NCBI GenBank assembly: GCA_006384855.1
Contig: VCJN01000289.1
Coordinates: forward strand, 1 to 64,000
Source: Tetraselmis striata
Taxonomy: Eukaryota; Chlorophyta; Chlorodendrophyceae; Chlorodendrales; Chlorodendraceae
Reading direction: 5' to 3'
DNA length: 64,000 nt
Part shown: in pieces, positions 1 through 12,783 of the stretch
How positions within the stretch are numbered: position 1 is the first letter of the stretch
Layout: the number at the start of each line of letters is the position of its first letter
The notes under the pieces: model-generated
The model's input: the letters and a program-made list of their open reading frames with translations, nothing else
Told to the model about the DNA's origin: nothing
Database searches by the model: none
Position numbers and translations under genes: made by a program

Positions 1-31
1 ATATCGTACTGGTAATGCAGTCGATGTAGAG

Positions 32-106
32 GACCTTTCTGATTGCCTTTTATTTTGGAGATTTCCGATATCGCCTTCTGCGGCTGCTAGCTCATGTAAT
101 TATATC
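32..106 (+). repeat. Dispersed ~70-bp repeat, copy 1
   Basis: This segment shares a core of the form TATCGCCTTCTG...GCTAGCTCATGTAA with copies near 5579-5650 and 57228-57270. Similarity to the 5.6-kb copy extends upstream through a shared ACCTTTCYGATTG stretch. No coding potential is visible. It is probably a fragment of an interspersed element whose full length cannot be defined from three copies. Confidence 0.6.
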
Positions 107-431
107 GTCGTACTGGTAATAAAAGGATAACATACTTCTACCGCCTGTGCTAAGGATTACCGTGTTATTTTATTTAGTTTCAAGACTCACATGTTAAAGA
201 ACTGATGTAAATAGGTAGTAGGTAACAGCAGGGGAGTACCTTGTATTTATTCCCCCTGCGCTGGTAGTACCTTGCAGGAGGAATAAATCTGACCAGCAGC
301 GACTCGCGAAAAAAGTACAGGGACCATCAGGCGGGACGGACTCGCACTTATGCCGAATGCTCGGTCATAATTCGCCGAGGATATTTGCTGTGTTGCATAT
401 TATTTGAATGAATTTGGATCTCGTTTACCCA

Positions 432-788
432 TCAAAACTGCCCGCTATGCTCGACAGCATACAGCAAATCAACAGCATACACGTGTCCCAAGGCAAGTGA
501 ATACTGGTACTCGTGTGGTACCAGGTACAGTTTGACGACGCTTGCTGATGCCGGTCGACCCTCGGCCGTCATCAGGGAAACCGACCGCCGCTGACATCTT
601 GTACGGAAGCTCAGATACAGCTGCTGACAGGATCCCTGAAAGAGCTCAACGGAATTGTCCGAGTTTTCCAGGCAGACTTCCGCCAAGACGTTTTGCTCGA
701 CCTCGGGTGTTTCATCGTAGAGTCTGATCGCAGCACAGGCGGGGAGCCATGAGATAGAGGTGGATAACTGGACGGGCAGGAGATACAC
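432..788 (-). CDS. Possible exon of an unidentified gene
   Basis: An open stretch of up to 118 codons on the minus strand ends in a stop at 432. Its composition is mixed and not low-complexity, unlike the shadow frames around it. A possible acceptor CAG lies a few codons after its first ATG, so it may be a terminal exon rather than a complete gene. I recognise no family. The region lies upstream of the glycosyltransferase gene on the opposite strand and ends next to a poly(G) tract at about 823-838. It may be chance. Confidence 0.2.
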   Translation of the reverse strand: MYLLPVQLSTSISWLPACAAIRLYDETPEVEQNVLAEVCLENSDNSVELFQGSCQQLYLSFRTRCQRRSVSLMTAEGRPASASVVKLYLVPHEYQYSLALGHVYAVDLLYAVEHSGQF

Positions 789-1412
789 ACAAACGAAGGT
801 AGGGAGAAGTGGGGGGAGGGGGTGGGGGGGGGGGGGGCAGCCCTAATACCTGCAGGGACTCTAAAAATATATATATATATAGTCAGGGAGAGAGGGAGGG
901 ACGGTGCTCTTGATCCATGTTGGTCGTGACCGTAGCACGTCGGGCAGCTTTCCTGCTTGTGATGGTCTGAAGGACGGCTGACACGTGTCTCACTTCTGCA
1001 ATTTATTATGTCAGGAGGAGTCTGCGACGGCCGCGTATGGCAGCGCAGCTGTGGCGCTCGCAACCTTCTGATCAGCTTATATTGTATTTTCATACAAACA
1101 AATGGGGTACGGATACGTCCCGCGGTGAGCGCTCGCTCCCCAGCATCGCGACTATCAGCCGGCCCCCCCTGTGCATGTCACACCTCTGGGTATATACGTG
1201 GACTCAATCTCTGCCGGTTCTGACCTGCAGGGCCAACAGTAGGATAGAAAGTGCGCGTGGCAAGAGGCTCGAGAAGGTTGGCGCTGCCCCCTCCCCCCCC
1301 CCCCTTGCTTGCCTGCCTGATCCTCCTGGCTGCATGAGGTGGTCTTGTCATCCCTTGACTCCCCGACCCCGCGTACCCGTACTCACAATTGCCGTTTGCC
1401 TTTGCCAAACAG

Positions 1413-3104
1413 GCCTACCCATGGGCCTGGATAGTTCTCAGCTTAGCAGCTGTCGGCTCGTTGTACCAGCTGCTGTACTACGAGGTGCTGCTTGAGTGGA
1501 GGAGCTGTGCACCCTCCTGGGAAACCATCTCCTCAAGCAGAGAACAGAATCCAGACAATGCACGCATTGCCATCGTACGTGGAACCCCGGCACCATCACC
1601 TCTGTGGTGTCCAACGCCGCCCCCTTCGTGTTAATCTGATCGCTGTCTATGCCTAAACATGTGCAGGTCACCTTGGCGGACACGCGGCCGAGCAGCCAGG
1701 CGGCTGCCCGCAACTTTCGTGGGGTGCTGGATGCCACCTGGTGCGGTCCTCCGCCTCTTGCCATGCCACCTCTGCCTTCCTCTGGATGCCACCTCTCCGG
1801 TCCTCACCGCAGTTGACCGAGTGTGTGTGCATTTGCCATGGCAGGCCAAACCGGGTCAAGTTTGGGGAGCTGCACGGCTACAGCATCTTGAACGCAAGCT
1901 CGCTGCTCAGTGGTACAGCCGCCTGTGCCATTCCTGTTGGTGATGTTGGTCGCGGATGCGGTTTCGCCAGCCTGAGGTGGGATGTGATGCACCTTCCAGA
2001 TGAGCGGCCGCCCTCGTGGAGCAAGATCTTAGCTGTGCAGAACCACCTACCTGAGTACACCTGGATCCTGTGGATGGATGCGGACTCCATCATTACGAAT
2101 ATGCAGGTGAAGGTTGCCAGTAGTCGGCCCATGAATCCAACTAGAGCTGTTTGGACGGCGACCCCCGTCATGCTGGGTCACTGACACTTGGATGCGTGTT
2201 TCTCGGCCAGGTCCAGCTGGAGGACGTCCTCCCAAGCAGATCCAGCACTCTGGACCTGGTCATCACTAAGGTGCGAAGTGCTGTCCAAGGGGTGATACAT
2301 ATTCCATGAGCTGATATATGCCCCTGCTAACAAGGTGGTGGGGATGTGCCTCAGGATGCTGGTGGATACAACGCTGGGGTGTGGGCCATCCGGAGCAGCG
2401 CCTGGAGCCGGGATTTCCTGGAGCAGTGGTGGGCGCTCTCTGAGTTTGTTCGGGTAAGGCATGAGGCCCTGCTGCGTGCACAGCATGGATGCACCCCTTA
2501 CCTGTGGTGGAGTTGCTCACACTAACGTGCTGTCGGATGATGCCACAGCCGCGCAGTCCGGGCGAGACGAAGAGCGGGGACAACGACGCGCTGAAGCACC
2601 TCATGGCCAATATGGACAGGTGTGCAGCTGTATACGTATGCGCAAATCTGCGCTGCTTGACAGAATGGCCACCTGTTCCATCAGATGCCAAGTGGGAGTC
2701 GAGACAGATGGCTTGAACTTGCGTGAACTAGCGTGAGGCGGGTTTGCATTTTATCTCAGTGTTTGCATTTGACATGCCCCATATGGCATACGCAGGGATG
2801 AGCTGCACACCCATGTGGGCATCGCCCCTCAGTGCGCATTCAACTCCTACCTCTGGCATGGATCCCTTCGAAACTATTTCCGCTTTCTGCTTCAACCTGG
2901 TGCAATTGCACGGGGTAACCCCCCACCCCCCCGAAAACCTTACCTTTCAGACTGTTTTTTCAGTTTCGGGCTGGCAGAACAATGACGAAACCCCTTTGCT
3001 CAGGGATGTACAAGAGTGGGGACTTCATCCTTCACCTGGCAGGCATAGACGACAAGTTCGGTGTGATAAAGCAATACCTTGCAGCCCCAGATAGGCTCCC
3101 ATGA
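1413..3104 (+). CDS. GT34-family glycosyltransferase, type II membrane protein (first exon unresolved)
   Basis: Likely a Golgi glycosyltransferase of family GT34 (galactosyl/xylosyl or alpha-1,6-mannosyl type). Exons in consistent phase: 1413-1574, 1667-1740, 1845-2106, 2211-2270, 2355-2453, 2573-2619, 2796-2914 and 3004-3104, the last ending in TGA. The first of these encodes a hydrophobic signal anchor (WAWIVLSLAAVGSLYQLLYY) followed by a stem. The third carries the metal/nucleotide-binding motif WILWMDADSIITN. Later exons carry YNAGVWAIR, WSRDFLEQWW and GDNDALKHL, and the last ILHLAG, all in GT34 order. The start is uncertain: a coding segment beginning with ATG at 1008 could supply the N-terminus through a phase-0 donor at either of two nearby GT sites. 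Whether 1917-1976 is coding or a short retained intron is unclear. The donor sugar and acceptor cannot be assigned. Confidence 0.82.
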
Positions 3105-3311
3105 TGCGCAGCAATTGCAATGAAGCTATCAAGACGCAAATCAAGATATGCGCTGGAGCCAGGCTGCGATGTAGCAGCCAGGCAGATGTGCCATGAAGCA
3201 AACAAGATATGCACAAAGCCAGCCTGCACCATCCTTTAATTGCGCCGAGTGAATGATATTCACATGGGTGACAATGCATGAAGAGGTCATGCATAATGTG
3301 TACAGTTTCAT

Positions 3312-3316
3312 TTACA
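3312..3316 (-). terminator. Candidate TGTAA poly(A) signal for psbP
   Basis: TGTAA on the minus strand lies about 80 nt downstream of the psbP stop. TGTAA is the usual polyadenylation signal of chlorophyte green algae. A five-base motif is weak evidence; the spacing is the main support. Confidence 0.4.
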
Positions 3317-3395
3317 CCACCCTGCATGGCTCCGGCTCTCCATCAAAATCCCTAAATGATTTATGATATTCTATCAGTAGTGTGCAGCGGACTAT

Positions 3396-4740
3396 TTACG
3401 CCACAATGAAAGAGTTCCAGACGCCCTGGCACTCCTTGTCAGCACCCTTGAACCAGCGCTTGTCGCCGGCCTGCACCTTCAGGACGTACAGGGCACCGTT
3501 GCTGACGGTGGCGCTGAGCAGCTGGTGGCGGCCGCCCTCATTTCCGTCGGCAGTGCGGGTCAGGATGTTGTACTTGTAGTAGGTCTTGCCCTTCTTGTCA
3601 GTGGCGGTCTCCACGCCCAGCAGGGAGGCGGCAGACACGCGGTTCTCGGCAAAGCCACCCTCAGACCTGGTAGCGCCAGCGTAGGACTGCTGGCCCAGCA
3701 GGTAAGAGATCTCGGGCAGGAACTTCTCCGGGGGGCCGTAGTCCTCGATCTTGGACTTGTCAGTCTTGGTGATGCTCACATTCATGTTGTTGACGGCATC
3801 GAAGTTGTCCTCGTACCTGAGGTCAACACCGGGGAAGTCCTTCTCGGTGGCGGGGTTCCACTTGGAAGGCAGCAGCAGGGCGTAGCCCTCGCCGGCGTAC
3901 GGGACGAATCCGCTGGTGTTGGTGGCCTTGCCGAAAACGTTGGCGGCGTCACCGTAAGCGGCCTGGGAAGGCTTGGCCTGGCTCAGCAGGGCGGCACCGG
4001 CGGCGAGGCCGAGAGCGGCGCGGCGGGAGGTCTGCGGCAAAACAGAGTGGTTCAGGTAAGCTCCCTGCACGCGCTCAGGCTAGAGAATTTAACACGACGA
4101 ACGATAATCCGACAAGTCCAGCCCAGTGGACTCAAAGTGCATTTTCGATATTAAGTGCAGTTCCGACAAGGTATCGGGGGGCGGGGGGGGGCTCTGACGC
4201 GTGAAACAGCCTCCGAAATTCAGGGCTCTGCAAGGGCGTTCGAATAAGTTGCAGAGACAAATAGCATCACACAAGGCCTCGGAAACGAATTTCCGGTTCC
4301 TCACAAGGTATCTAAGCGCTGGCGTCGAAGAGTGTCCAACACGGATCTGTCGCGGCTGGGCAGGAATGTCCACACTGCGATACAGTGAGAAGGGGGGGGG
4401 GGGGGGGGGGGGACTGGGCATAGCACTCCCGAGCAGAGTGAACACGCGTTGTGATCGGGACGCCGCTGATAAGCTGGCGAGACTGCCTGAATTTCAATAG
4501 TTTCTCGCCCAAAGCTGATGCACCCCCGTTGCGGCCGCGTAGAGTGTGCCTCGTGTAGCAAGTTACGGGAAGTGTGATGGGGTGTGCCGGGAAGGGAGCG
4601 GAGGTTGGGCTTACCTCGGCCTCGGCGCGGACATTCAGGGTGGCGCGCAGGGGAGCCTGGGCCTGGGTGCGAGCACGCTGCTGGACCTTCTGGCCAGCGA
4701 ACGCGCCCTTGGCGAGGGGAGCCTTAGCGAGAGCAGCCAT
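3396..4740 (-). CDS. psbP: PsbP, 23-kDa oxygen-evolving complex subunit of photosystem II
   Basis: Extrinsic thylakoid-lumen subunit that stabilises Ca2+ and Cl- at the water-splitting Mn cluster. Two exons on the minus strand, 4740-4615 (42 codons) and 4031-3396, are joined in phase 0 by a GT-AG intron of 583 bp and give 253 residues. Exon 1 is an Ala/Arg/Lys-rich chloroplast transit peptide. Exon 2 opens with a thylakoid transfer domain: twin arginine in TSRRAALGLAAGAALL, then a lumenal cleavage site of the form SQA|AYG. The mature part has the PsbP signatures FVPYAGEGYALLLPSKWNP, FPGVDLRYEDNFD, RVSAASLLGVET, KGKTYYKYNILTRTADG and GDKRWFKGA. An ATG at about 4070 that extends exon 2 upstream is less likely than the intron, because the transit peptide would be lost. 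The intron carries poly(C) tracts in the sense direction. Confidence 0.96.
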
Positions 4741-7510
4741 CGTGAGAGACGAAAAGGGTGACGGGGTAGGGAGGGTAGCTGGAGAGATTGCAGAGTGCGG
4801 GAACAGTGGTTGTTCAGCGCTTTCGTTCAGCCAGCACCGCCGCCCGAAGGAACTCGGGAGACCCACGCACAGGCTTACCCGCAGGACACGCTGGCAATAA
4901 CACCATACTTTAGTGATCTAGATTGGGGATACATGCGTAGGTGGCAAATGGAATCGAGAAACATAGCAGTATCTAACGTAGTATTTGTTTCGTGAAGGTA
5001 TGAAAGAAAATTCCAACTCGGTCGAAAATTGAGTCCAGCTCAGCCCATCTTGATAGATAGCATTCCTACGAGGCCTCGCTCTGAGGCGTCGGATTAATCG
5101 CGAAAGGATGTACTTAGAGACAGTGTATTTCAATCCTGCGGCATCGGTGTCTCAGAGCCAGGTCAGATCGAATCGTTTTACGAGGATCCTTTTCGATATT
5201 GACTGCTTGGGCCAATCCAAAGAGCTGGTTCCGTCTGTACTTTTCATTGTGTCGCGAATAAGTACCGGTTTTTGTTTTTGTTCCTAGGGAGGCTGATGAA
5301 TTGTTCATGCGGTTAAATTTCGCGTATTATTCGTTGTAATACCTGGTGCCACCACTATGAATTATTCGGGAAGTAGACGCACCACATACATAAATAGTGC
5401 GATAATATCACGGACGCTGTGCTCATTCTTTGGGGGCGGATGTACGGGTACCCATACGAGCAGTACGAGCAGTACACTACAAGTACTCGAGGACGACGAC
5501 CAAAAGCATCAGCAGCAGCGAACGATGCAGTAACTCATCCTTATTATATCGCCAAAATCCATAAGGATTGTATGAAAGCACCTTTCCGATTGTCTTATTC
5601 TGGTGATTTTCTGACATCGCCTTCTGATGCAGCTAGCTCATGTAATTAGATACGGGTGCAAGTCGCTTATTAAATAAACGCAGCGCCCCAAAAATCTATT
5701 ACTTTAAAATCCTTAATTAATGGCCGCGCGATTCAGAGGGCCCTCAAAATGTTTCGAACAGGCAGCGCATGGCAGACAATATTTACTGACCGCACAGCCT
5801 AGAACCAAGCGAACAAGCACGACAACTTTGAAGGCAAGCCGAAGAAGAGCAGACGCAACCCTGAAAATCCGTAGTTTCTATGTACAGTAGCCCCATCACA
5901 TAGCATAGTACAAATAAAGAAGTTCCACCCTATTCCCGCAAGAATCTGTGTTGAATTATATGTCCTATCGTCCGTGATGAATTTCGTGATAGCACGTATT
6001 TGATACTGACTGATAATGCTTATGCCTACCTGGTCCTGTACTCCTGAGTAAACATCGCGTTCTCCGTTGGAGGCTTGGTATGTTCTCCCCTGGATGCGTT
6101 CCCTTCTGGATATGTCTTTTGGTGGTCCTCGGTAGCTCTGGGTTCTTCACCGTTTCGTCTGGTTCCAATGTCTTTTATTTGATTTATTGCGCGAAATTGA
6201 TGTTTTAACGTTCCTTTATCGCATGCAGCACATGTAATTAACTATCTATTGGTATGTTGACCCCCCTTGTGTCCGTAGGGGGAGAGGGGGGGGGGGGGGG
6301 GGGCAGCCTTGCGGGGTAGGAACATTAGGCCCATCATACCAGGTCACACTGTGTAATATGGCGATTACGACTGCGGTGATGCAGCAGGGGAAGCAGTTGC
6401 GGTCCTGCAGCTCAAAACTGGTACTTTGGATTGGGAGTGGTTAAAACTATATCAAAACTCCAAACGTCGCTACACGGGCCTTTGTTGAACATTTTCTACA
6501 TAGCCAACGGATGCACAATGAAGATTTGTACGGAAATAAATCTCTTACGCTGAATTATGCACATCGCGAGGTGGCGGACAATGATAATCCAGAAGCGGGC
6601 ATCGGTAATCGAAAGATGGGTAAATGTTGATTATTGATGGATGATATTCTGACACATATCAGTATGTAAATGCTGAAGTGCCCGTCGTTTGTACACAATC
6701 ACTATACTGCAATGAAAAGATGGTTTGGAATAGGAAATCTCACAGGGCTATGGGGAAGAGCCATCTTGAAACAAATTGAGTTGGTGACGAGGAACCAGCA
6801 CTACCTGCCTGCAGCCATACTGATCCCTGTAGAATGTGGTATGGACTCTGAAGTCTTTGTTATTGATTGCGCTCTGACATGCCGCATACACGTGCAACAG
6901 TTGCTCATTATTGTGTTTTGAATTGTCGACGCTGATGTATGAACACCTCCTTCAGATGCCAAGCACAGCATATTGCATGCGATGAGCGTGCTCATTTCTC
7001 CATCTGTTACGGCAGCGCTCTGTGAGTGCATTGAACTCCAGCAGCGTGGTCACAATCACAGCGTGGTGATCACGCTGTAGCAAGAGGGCATTCAAAATCA
7101 GCGGCCATAAGCGCGAGGCGCACTATAGTTATACGCGCTCAAAGTACTGCGCAAGACTCTTCAACCATCACTGATGCCACAACCAACAGCCGCCAGCAAT
7201 CATACTAGCAGGCGCGTCATGCTCTGCAGTTATGAGAGGCCACGGCTTCCACATCTGCCGGCAACATCAACCAACAGCGCACATCGCCTCGCCGCCGGAT
7301 CAGCTGGAACACCAACACCTCTGAGCCCACAACCTATGGGTGGCGCCATTGATTGTCTGGGCCGATGCAGAAAATCAGAACTTCGCTTTATTAGTGTATT
7401 GGATCCAACACTGACAGGGCGCGCCACGCACATGGCTTGTACGGCTTGCATAATCCAATGGCCTGGACCATTGCTGCTGTAAACGGCGGGGTCCAGCGGG
7501 TCCAGTCAGG
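4741..7510. other. Intergenic region, AT-richer, no confident gene
   Basis: This 2.8-kb stretch has lower GC than the flanking genes and only short open frames without family signatures. It contains the second copy of a dispersed ~70-bp repeat (about 5579-5650) and a poly(G) run at about 6284-6303. The part just above 4740 should hold the psbP promoter, but I see no defined box. Confidence 0.6.
5579..5650 (+). repeat. Dispersed ~70-bp repeat, copy 2
   Basis: Matches the repeat at 32-106: a shared ACCTTTCYGATTG block, then CATCGCCTTCTG and GCTAGCTCATGTAATTA. Downstream of the core the sequences diverge, so the boundary lies near 5650. It is noncoding. Confidence 0.55.
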
Positions 7511-8090
7511 CTAGAAGTTGCTCCAAGAGTCGGGGTTTGGGCGCAGCAGCCACATAATGAGCCCTGAGGCCAGGATGAGGGAGCACTGGACCACCCCAGC
7601 GATTCCTGCCCAGAGGTCCTCGCCCGCGCTGTTGGACTGGACCAGGAACCACACGGAAGCAAAGAGGGAGCCAAAGGCAAAGCAATAGGCCAGGAACAGC
7701 CAGAACTTGATGCGGCACTCAGTGCCCTCCTCCAGGGAGTCGGTGTCTTCAAGGTCCCCGCGCCGCACTGAGTTGATCATCAGAATAGCGATGGTGGCCA
7801 GGAAGCCTGGCAGCAGGTAGAGGGCAGGTATCTGCGATACCAGTTGGCCAATCACGGGGATGGGAGGCGTCTCAGTGAATTATCGCCACTGGAAAGAAGG
7901 AGCACGGCGCAAGGGGGTTGCGCACCGCAGGGCCGTCCCCTTTGACGCGCTGTACGATGAAGGCATCGGCTTCCACCCACCAAGCTGCCCCAAACAGTGC
8001 CCCCGCAGCGCCCACGGAGTAGTTCTCGCATGCCGCCTTGACTGTGTCCCAGTCTACTACGCCTTCGAACAGCAGGGAGACGGCGGACAT
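7511..8090 (-). CDS. TMEM50/UPF0220 family membrane protein
   Basis: Small multi-pass membrane protein of the eukaryotic TMEM50 (UPF0220) family, related to yeast Vps68; in other eukaryotes it acts in the ER/endosomal system. Exon 1 is 8090-7926 and exon 2 is 7870-7511, joined in phase 0 across a 55-bp GT-AG intron, for 174 residues. The N-terminus (MSAVSLLFEGVVDW) matches the family start, followed by a first membrane helix ending in ALFGAAWW. Exon 2 carries the conserved block FLATIAILMINSVRRGD, then two further hydrophobic helices (WLFLAYCFAFGSLFASVWF and the C-terminal one ending LIMWLL). The intron acceptor (ACTGAG) has a poor pyrimidine tract, so the junction should be confirmed with transcripts. 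Confidence 0.85.
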
Positions 8091-9499
8091 GGCGAGCCAA
8101 CGCCACTGCGTACTGCCGTCGCCCCGCTCTGCCTGCAGTCGAGGCATCCGCCGATGACATGGCCATCGACATGTGAGCGTGGTGACACTGCTGACTGCAA
8201 CATGAAGGCAGGTCGCACCTGGGGGGCAGCCCTACTCGCACAGTGCTACGATCTTGACAGCTGCACCACTGCTCCTGGGGCTGTAGGCGCCTGGGAGCAT
8301 CCCTGAACGGCCCTGCGGCTGCCTAGAAAGTGGGTTGAAGTCCCGGGACGCCTTCGACCTGCAGGGATATAGAGTTGTCAGCTTTGATCACATGGGTGCG
8401 CTGCTCTGCTGGTCCTTCGTCCCCTGGCACGCCCTCTTTTCGCACTGCTCATACTGTGCCAAAACGCACCCCCGAAGAGGCATGGCTGGAGCAGACGGCT
8501 GGCAGGGCTATCCCGGGAAAGGAAAGGGAAAGGGGGGGAAGGGGGGGGGGGGGGGGGGGTTCACCGAAAACGTTCACGCAGACCGCTGAAGCTCCCTGTC
8601 TCTACAAATGGGCAGCGCTCCGCGGATAGAACTCCGGTCGTCGTGTAATGTGGGCAGCTTTACAGGTTCTGGCGGCTTTTCCCAACACTTGTGGCGACCG
8701 ACTCGGCCAAGAGAACAATGCTTGAAGTGATGAGCAACTAGTCGATACGAATCTACGACGGTCGGGTTCGCGGCGACAGATGAGCGCTTCGGTACTGATG
8801 AATAGTCGCTATGGAGCGTCTCTAGCCAGGTGGGACCTTATTTATTATTTTTAATGATTAATAAGCGACTACGCATATTCGTCGCTAAAAGTCTCATATC
8901 ATTGGAATGCGAGTGTAAGGCACGTTTGATATATTATATTACAGTATGCAATAGTACCCTGATCAGCGAGCAATCGTGCGTCGCCATTTAGTCGCTAGTC
9001 GCTAGCGACTATCGGCGTTATCATTCGGCTGGTCGTCGTCGTCAGCAGCGCGACGATGACGTTCGGGGTGCCGCATATGCAGTCATCACAGCAGCACATA
9101 TTAGCTGTCGTTCTGGCACTTTACGCCAGACCGGGGACGAGCTGCCACCAACCTCTGCCTAGGGTCACCCGTCGCCGCGACCGCTGGCCGCGGCGGAGCC
9201 TTCAGCGTGGAAGCCGCGAGGGGAGAGTCGTGGCCCTCGGCGCGTCTTTGCGGTCCCAGCGGATCGTCGTTCGTCAGGCAATAGACACAATCTATGTGAG
9301 CTCATTGGCTACCACTGCGCGTCGATCGGCAATATTTACGCAGCAGCTTGCAGTTCGGGGGAGGGCAAGGCGGCACTCAATCTGTGGGATCACTCCTGCA
9401 TTATATCGGCCACCATCAGCAACTATGTTGCTCTAGACACGAGGTGCGACAAAGCCACCGGACGGGCGTCTACCCTGTAAGTGGGAGTAGCCGGCGACG
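8091..9499. other. Intergenic region between divergent genes
   Basis: This segment separates the minus-strand TMEM50 gene from the plus-strand ABC transporter gene and should contain both promoters. It holds a G-rich run at about 8528-8559 and an AT-rich stretch near 8838-8945. No ORF in it resembles a known protein. Confidence 0.55.
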
Positions 9500-10654
9500 A
9501 TGGCGACGGGGCGACGGTCGCGAGGGCCCGAGGGCGTCCCTTTGGTCGGCGCGCAACTGGTGGCGCGCTCGCTGGGCACCCGCGGGCGCCGCTGGCTGGC
9601 GCTGGCGCTTCTCGCGGGCGGCGGAGCGGCCACCTGGAAGCTGTATCATCACCTTGCCGAAAACTTCGAGGCCGGTGATACCAATGAGCTCATAAGGTAC
9701 GAGTACGCTATGACACTGTGCGCTGTGACGTCGGCGTCGGTGCACTCCGGTGGTTGAGATAAATTGATAAAAGAAGAAAGATATGTTCTCCTATTCATTG
9801 GGGTGGGCTTGGCTAGGAAATAGGCCGCCGGCGCAGTATGAGGCTGTAATGCCGGGGCGCGTGGGCCCTAGAACTTGGCCTGCCGGCCTGCGGAGGCATG
9901 GGGGTTTAGATGCTCGTACCTGGCAGAGGGAGTGAGAAGGCATGCCTCCCCCACACCCCCAAGGGGGGGGGGGGGGGGGGGGGGGCAGTATAATGTGCGC
10001 CCCTCCCCCTCCCCCCCCCCCCCCCCGGGCCCGGGATTACGACCCATAGACTAAGCTTGAGCCCTGATGTGCTCATGCCGGGTGGTGCAGACTGGCACAT
10101 GGCGGCAGGGGAGACAAGGGCAGCCGGCGGCCGCAGCGCGCTCAAGCAGAGAAACGGCCTGCAGCAGCTCCTACCGCTGCTGGTCAAGGTGGCCGGCAGG
10201 CGGCTCGCAGTGCTGCTGTGCCTTTCCATCCTGCGCACGCTCATGTCCAACCGACTTGCCAAGCTGCAGGTGCGACGTGCCCGCTGCCTGCCTGCCCTCC
10301 CCCCCCTTCCTCCCCATCCCCTGCTCCACATGCGCTGCCCCCGGAAACCGCCTCGCTGGAATCACCGGCCCACACGCACACAGGGCCGGCTGTTCGAGAC
10401 AGCGTTCCTCACTCAAGTTCCACAGTTCCTGCGCACGCTGGGCGAGAACATGGTGCTCTGTGCGGTGGCCTCGTCCCTTGAGTCCACCCTCAACACTGTC
10501 GTCACTAACATGGACCTCAGCTGGCGGGACTTCCTTACCAACCGCATCCACAGGTAACCCCCCCCCCCCCCCCCCCCCCCCACACACACACACCAGCGAC
10601 TTCACGGTAGATGTTTCAGCGCGATCCCTTTCCAAAGGAGATTTGTCCTTAGCA

Positions 10655-10691
<37 letters not shown>

Positions 10692-12752
10692 TGCATGTCT
10701 GTGTGTATGTGTATATATATATGTGACGGGGTATGTGTGTCACAGTTTCTATCCCTCTACCAGCCAGTGTATTTTCCACCCCATGAACCACAAATGGAGC
10801 TGGATAGCACAAGGCTGAAATCCGTATCTTAGCTATTACCACTGCCCCCCCCCCCCCCTCCCCCCTCCCTCCCCCCTCTTACCTTCGACGCAGCCGCTAT
10901 TTTGACAACATGGTGTTCTACAAGCTCAGCCATGTCGACCGGCAGCTAGACAGCCCAGAGCAGCGCATCTGCGAGGATGTGCCCAAGCTGTGCACGGGGC
11001 TGGCCGGGCTGGCGCGCGAGTGGGCGGTGTCGCTGGTGGACACAGTGTTCTACTCTTACCGGCTTAAGCAATACATGGGAACCCATGGGTGCGCCCCCCC
11101 CCCCCCTCCCCCCCTCTTCTCTCCCTTCCCCCCCGACCCTGGACCCCTCCTCTTCCGATCGGCAGTCTACGTCAGCCAGCTAGGAACAGAGATACAAGTA
11201 GACTGTGCGGTGGCATTGGCTCAGGTTTGATCCCATGGCAGGTACGCGCTGGCCATCCTAGTGTACGTGTTTGGAGTTGGTGGGACTGCAGCCGCGCTGG
11301 CGCCGCCCTTTGGCAAGCTCTTCAAGCGGCAGGCGGGTCTGGAGGGCGCGTACCGCGCGCTGCAGGCGCGCCTGCTGGCCAACAGCGAGCCCATTGCGCT
11401 GTACGGCGGCATCGCCAAGGAGGGCCGCATGCTGCGCGGGGCGCTGCGCGCGCTGCTGGCGCACCAGGCGAGCCTGCAGCACTGGCAGTGGCGCTTCGGC
11501 ATGGTGCAGGACTTCTTCCTCAAGTACCTGGCCAGCACGGTGGCAGTCGGCCTCATCGTGGGCCCCTTCTTTGCGGGACGCCTCCGGCCAGGGGGCAGCC
11601 CGGAGGAGCGCGCGCAGATGCTACGCCGCATGCGCTACCACACCTCTGTCATCATCTCCTTCTTTGGAGCCGTCGGCACGCTGGCGGCCAGCAGCCGCAG
11701 TCTGATGAAGCTGGGCGCGCACGCGGACCGGCTGCTGGAGCTGGAGGCTCGGATTGACGCCGTAGCTGGACAGGCCGGCGGCAGAGGCGGCAACGGGGAC
11801 ATCGGCAACGAGGGAGGCGCTTACGTCGCCACGCAGGACAGCATCTTCTTTGAGGGCGCCACCATTGTGACGCCCGCCAACTCCACTCTGGTAAGCGCTG
11901 CTCTGAGGATGGGGGCGGGGGGGGGGGGGGGGGGGTGGGGGGCGGGGGGGGGCGCTAAGGGTCCGCACCCGAGCGACGGCGTCACTCCCACACCATTGCA
12001 AAAACCAATGGGACTGCTATCATCGGGCTTCCTTCTCTCCCAAAGAACTTTCTCTATTCCCAAACTACTGTGAACATTTATTGCCGTTGCTGATAGTTAC
12101 ACTGGTATGAAGAGACAGGCATATATATATATATATATATATCCCAACGAACCATTGACAGGCATATATATCCCAACGCAAGGCTGCAAAACGTTTTTGG
12201 GGCAGCCAATTCGGCAATGGGATGTTTTAAATAGGGGCGGATAGCTGCATGCAGGGGAACCAGGTGGCCGCATTAAGGTGTCCAGCTTGAGAATGAGCCC
12301 GCTGGGGGTATCGAGCAAGGGATGCTTTACTTACAGCCCAGGACGCTCTCGCCCATGACGCGCTGCCATCAGCAGCACGGGGCTTTTCATCGCCTGGATC
12401 TCCTTGCGTGCGCAGGTGCGCGACCTCACGCTGCAGGTGCCCGCGGGGACCAACCTGTTGGTGACCGGCCCCAACGGCGCCGGGAAAAGCAGCCTCTTCC
12501 GCGTGCTGGGCGGGCTCTGGCCGCTGGCGGCGGGTCGCATCGGCAAGCCGGGCTCCTGCGAGGCGGAGGGCCTCTGCGCGGACATCTTTTACGTGCCGCA
12601 GCGCCCCTACGTCACGGTGGGCACGCTGCAGGAGCAGCTCATCTACCCGCGTACGCTGCCAGGGGATGGCTCGGACCTCATCTCACGCGAGGAGCAGCGC
12701 CGCCTGCTGCGCAAGGTCGACCTGGAGGTGCGCCGCACCAGACATCAACCCC

Positions 12753-12783
<31 letters not shown>

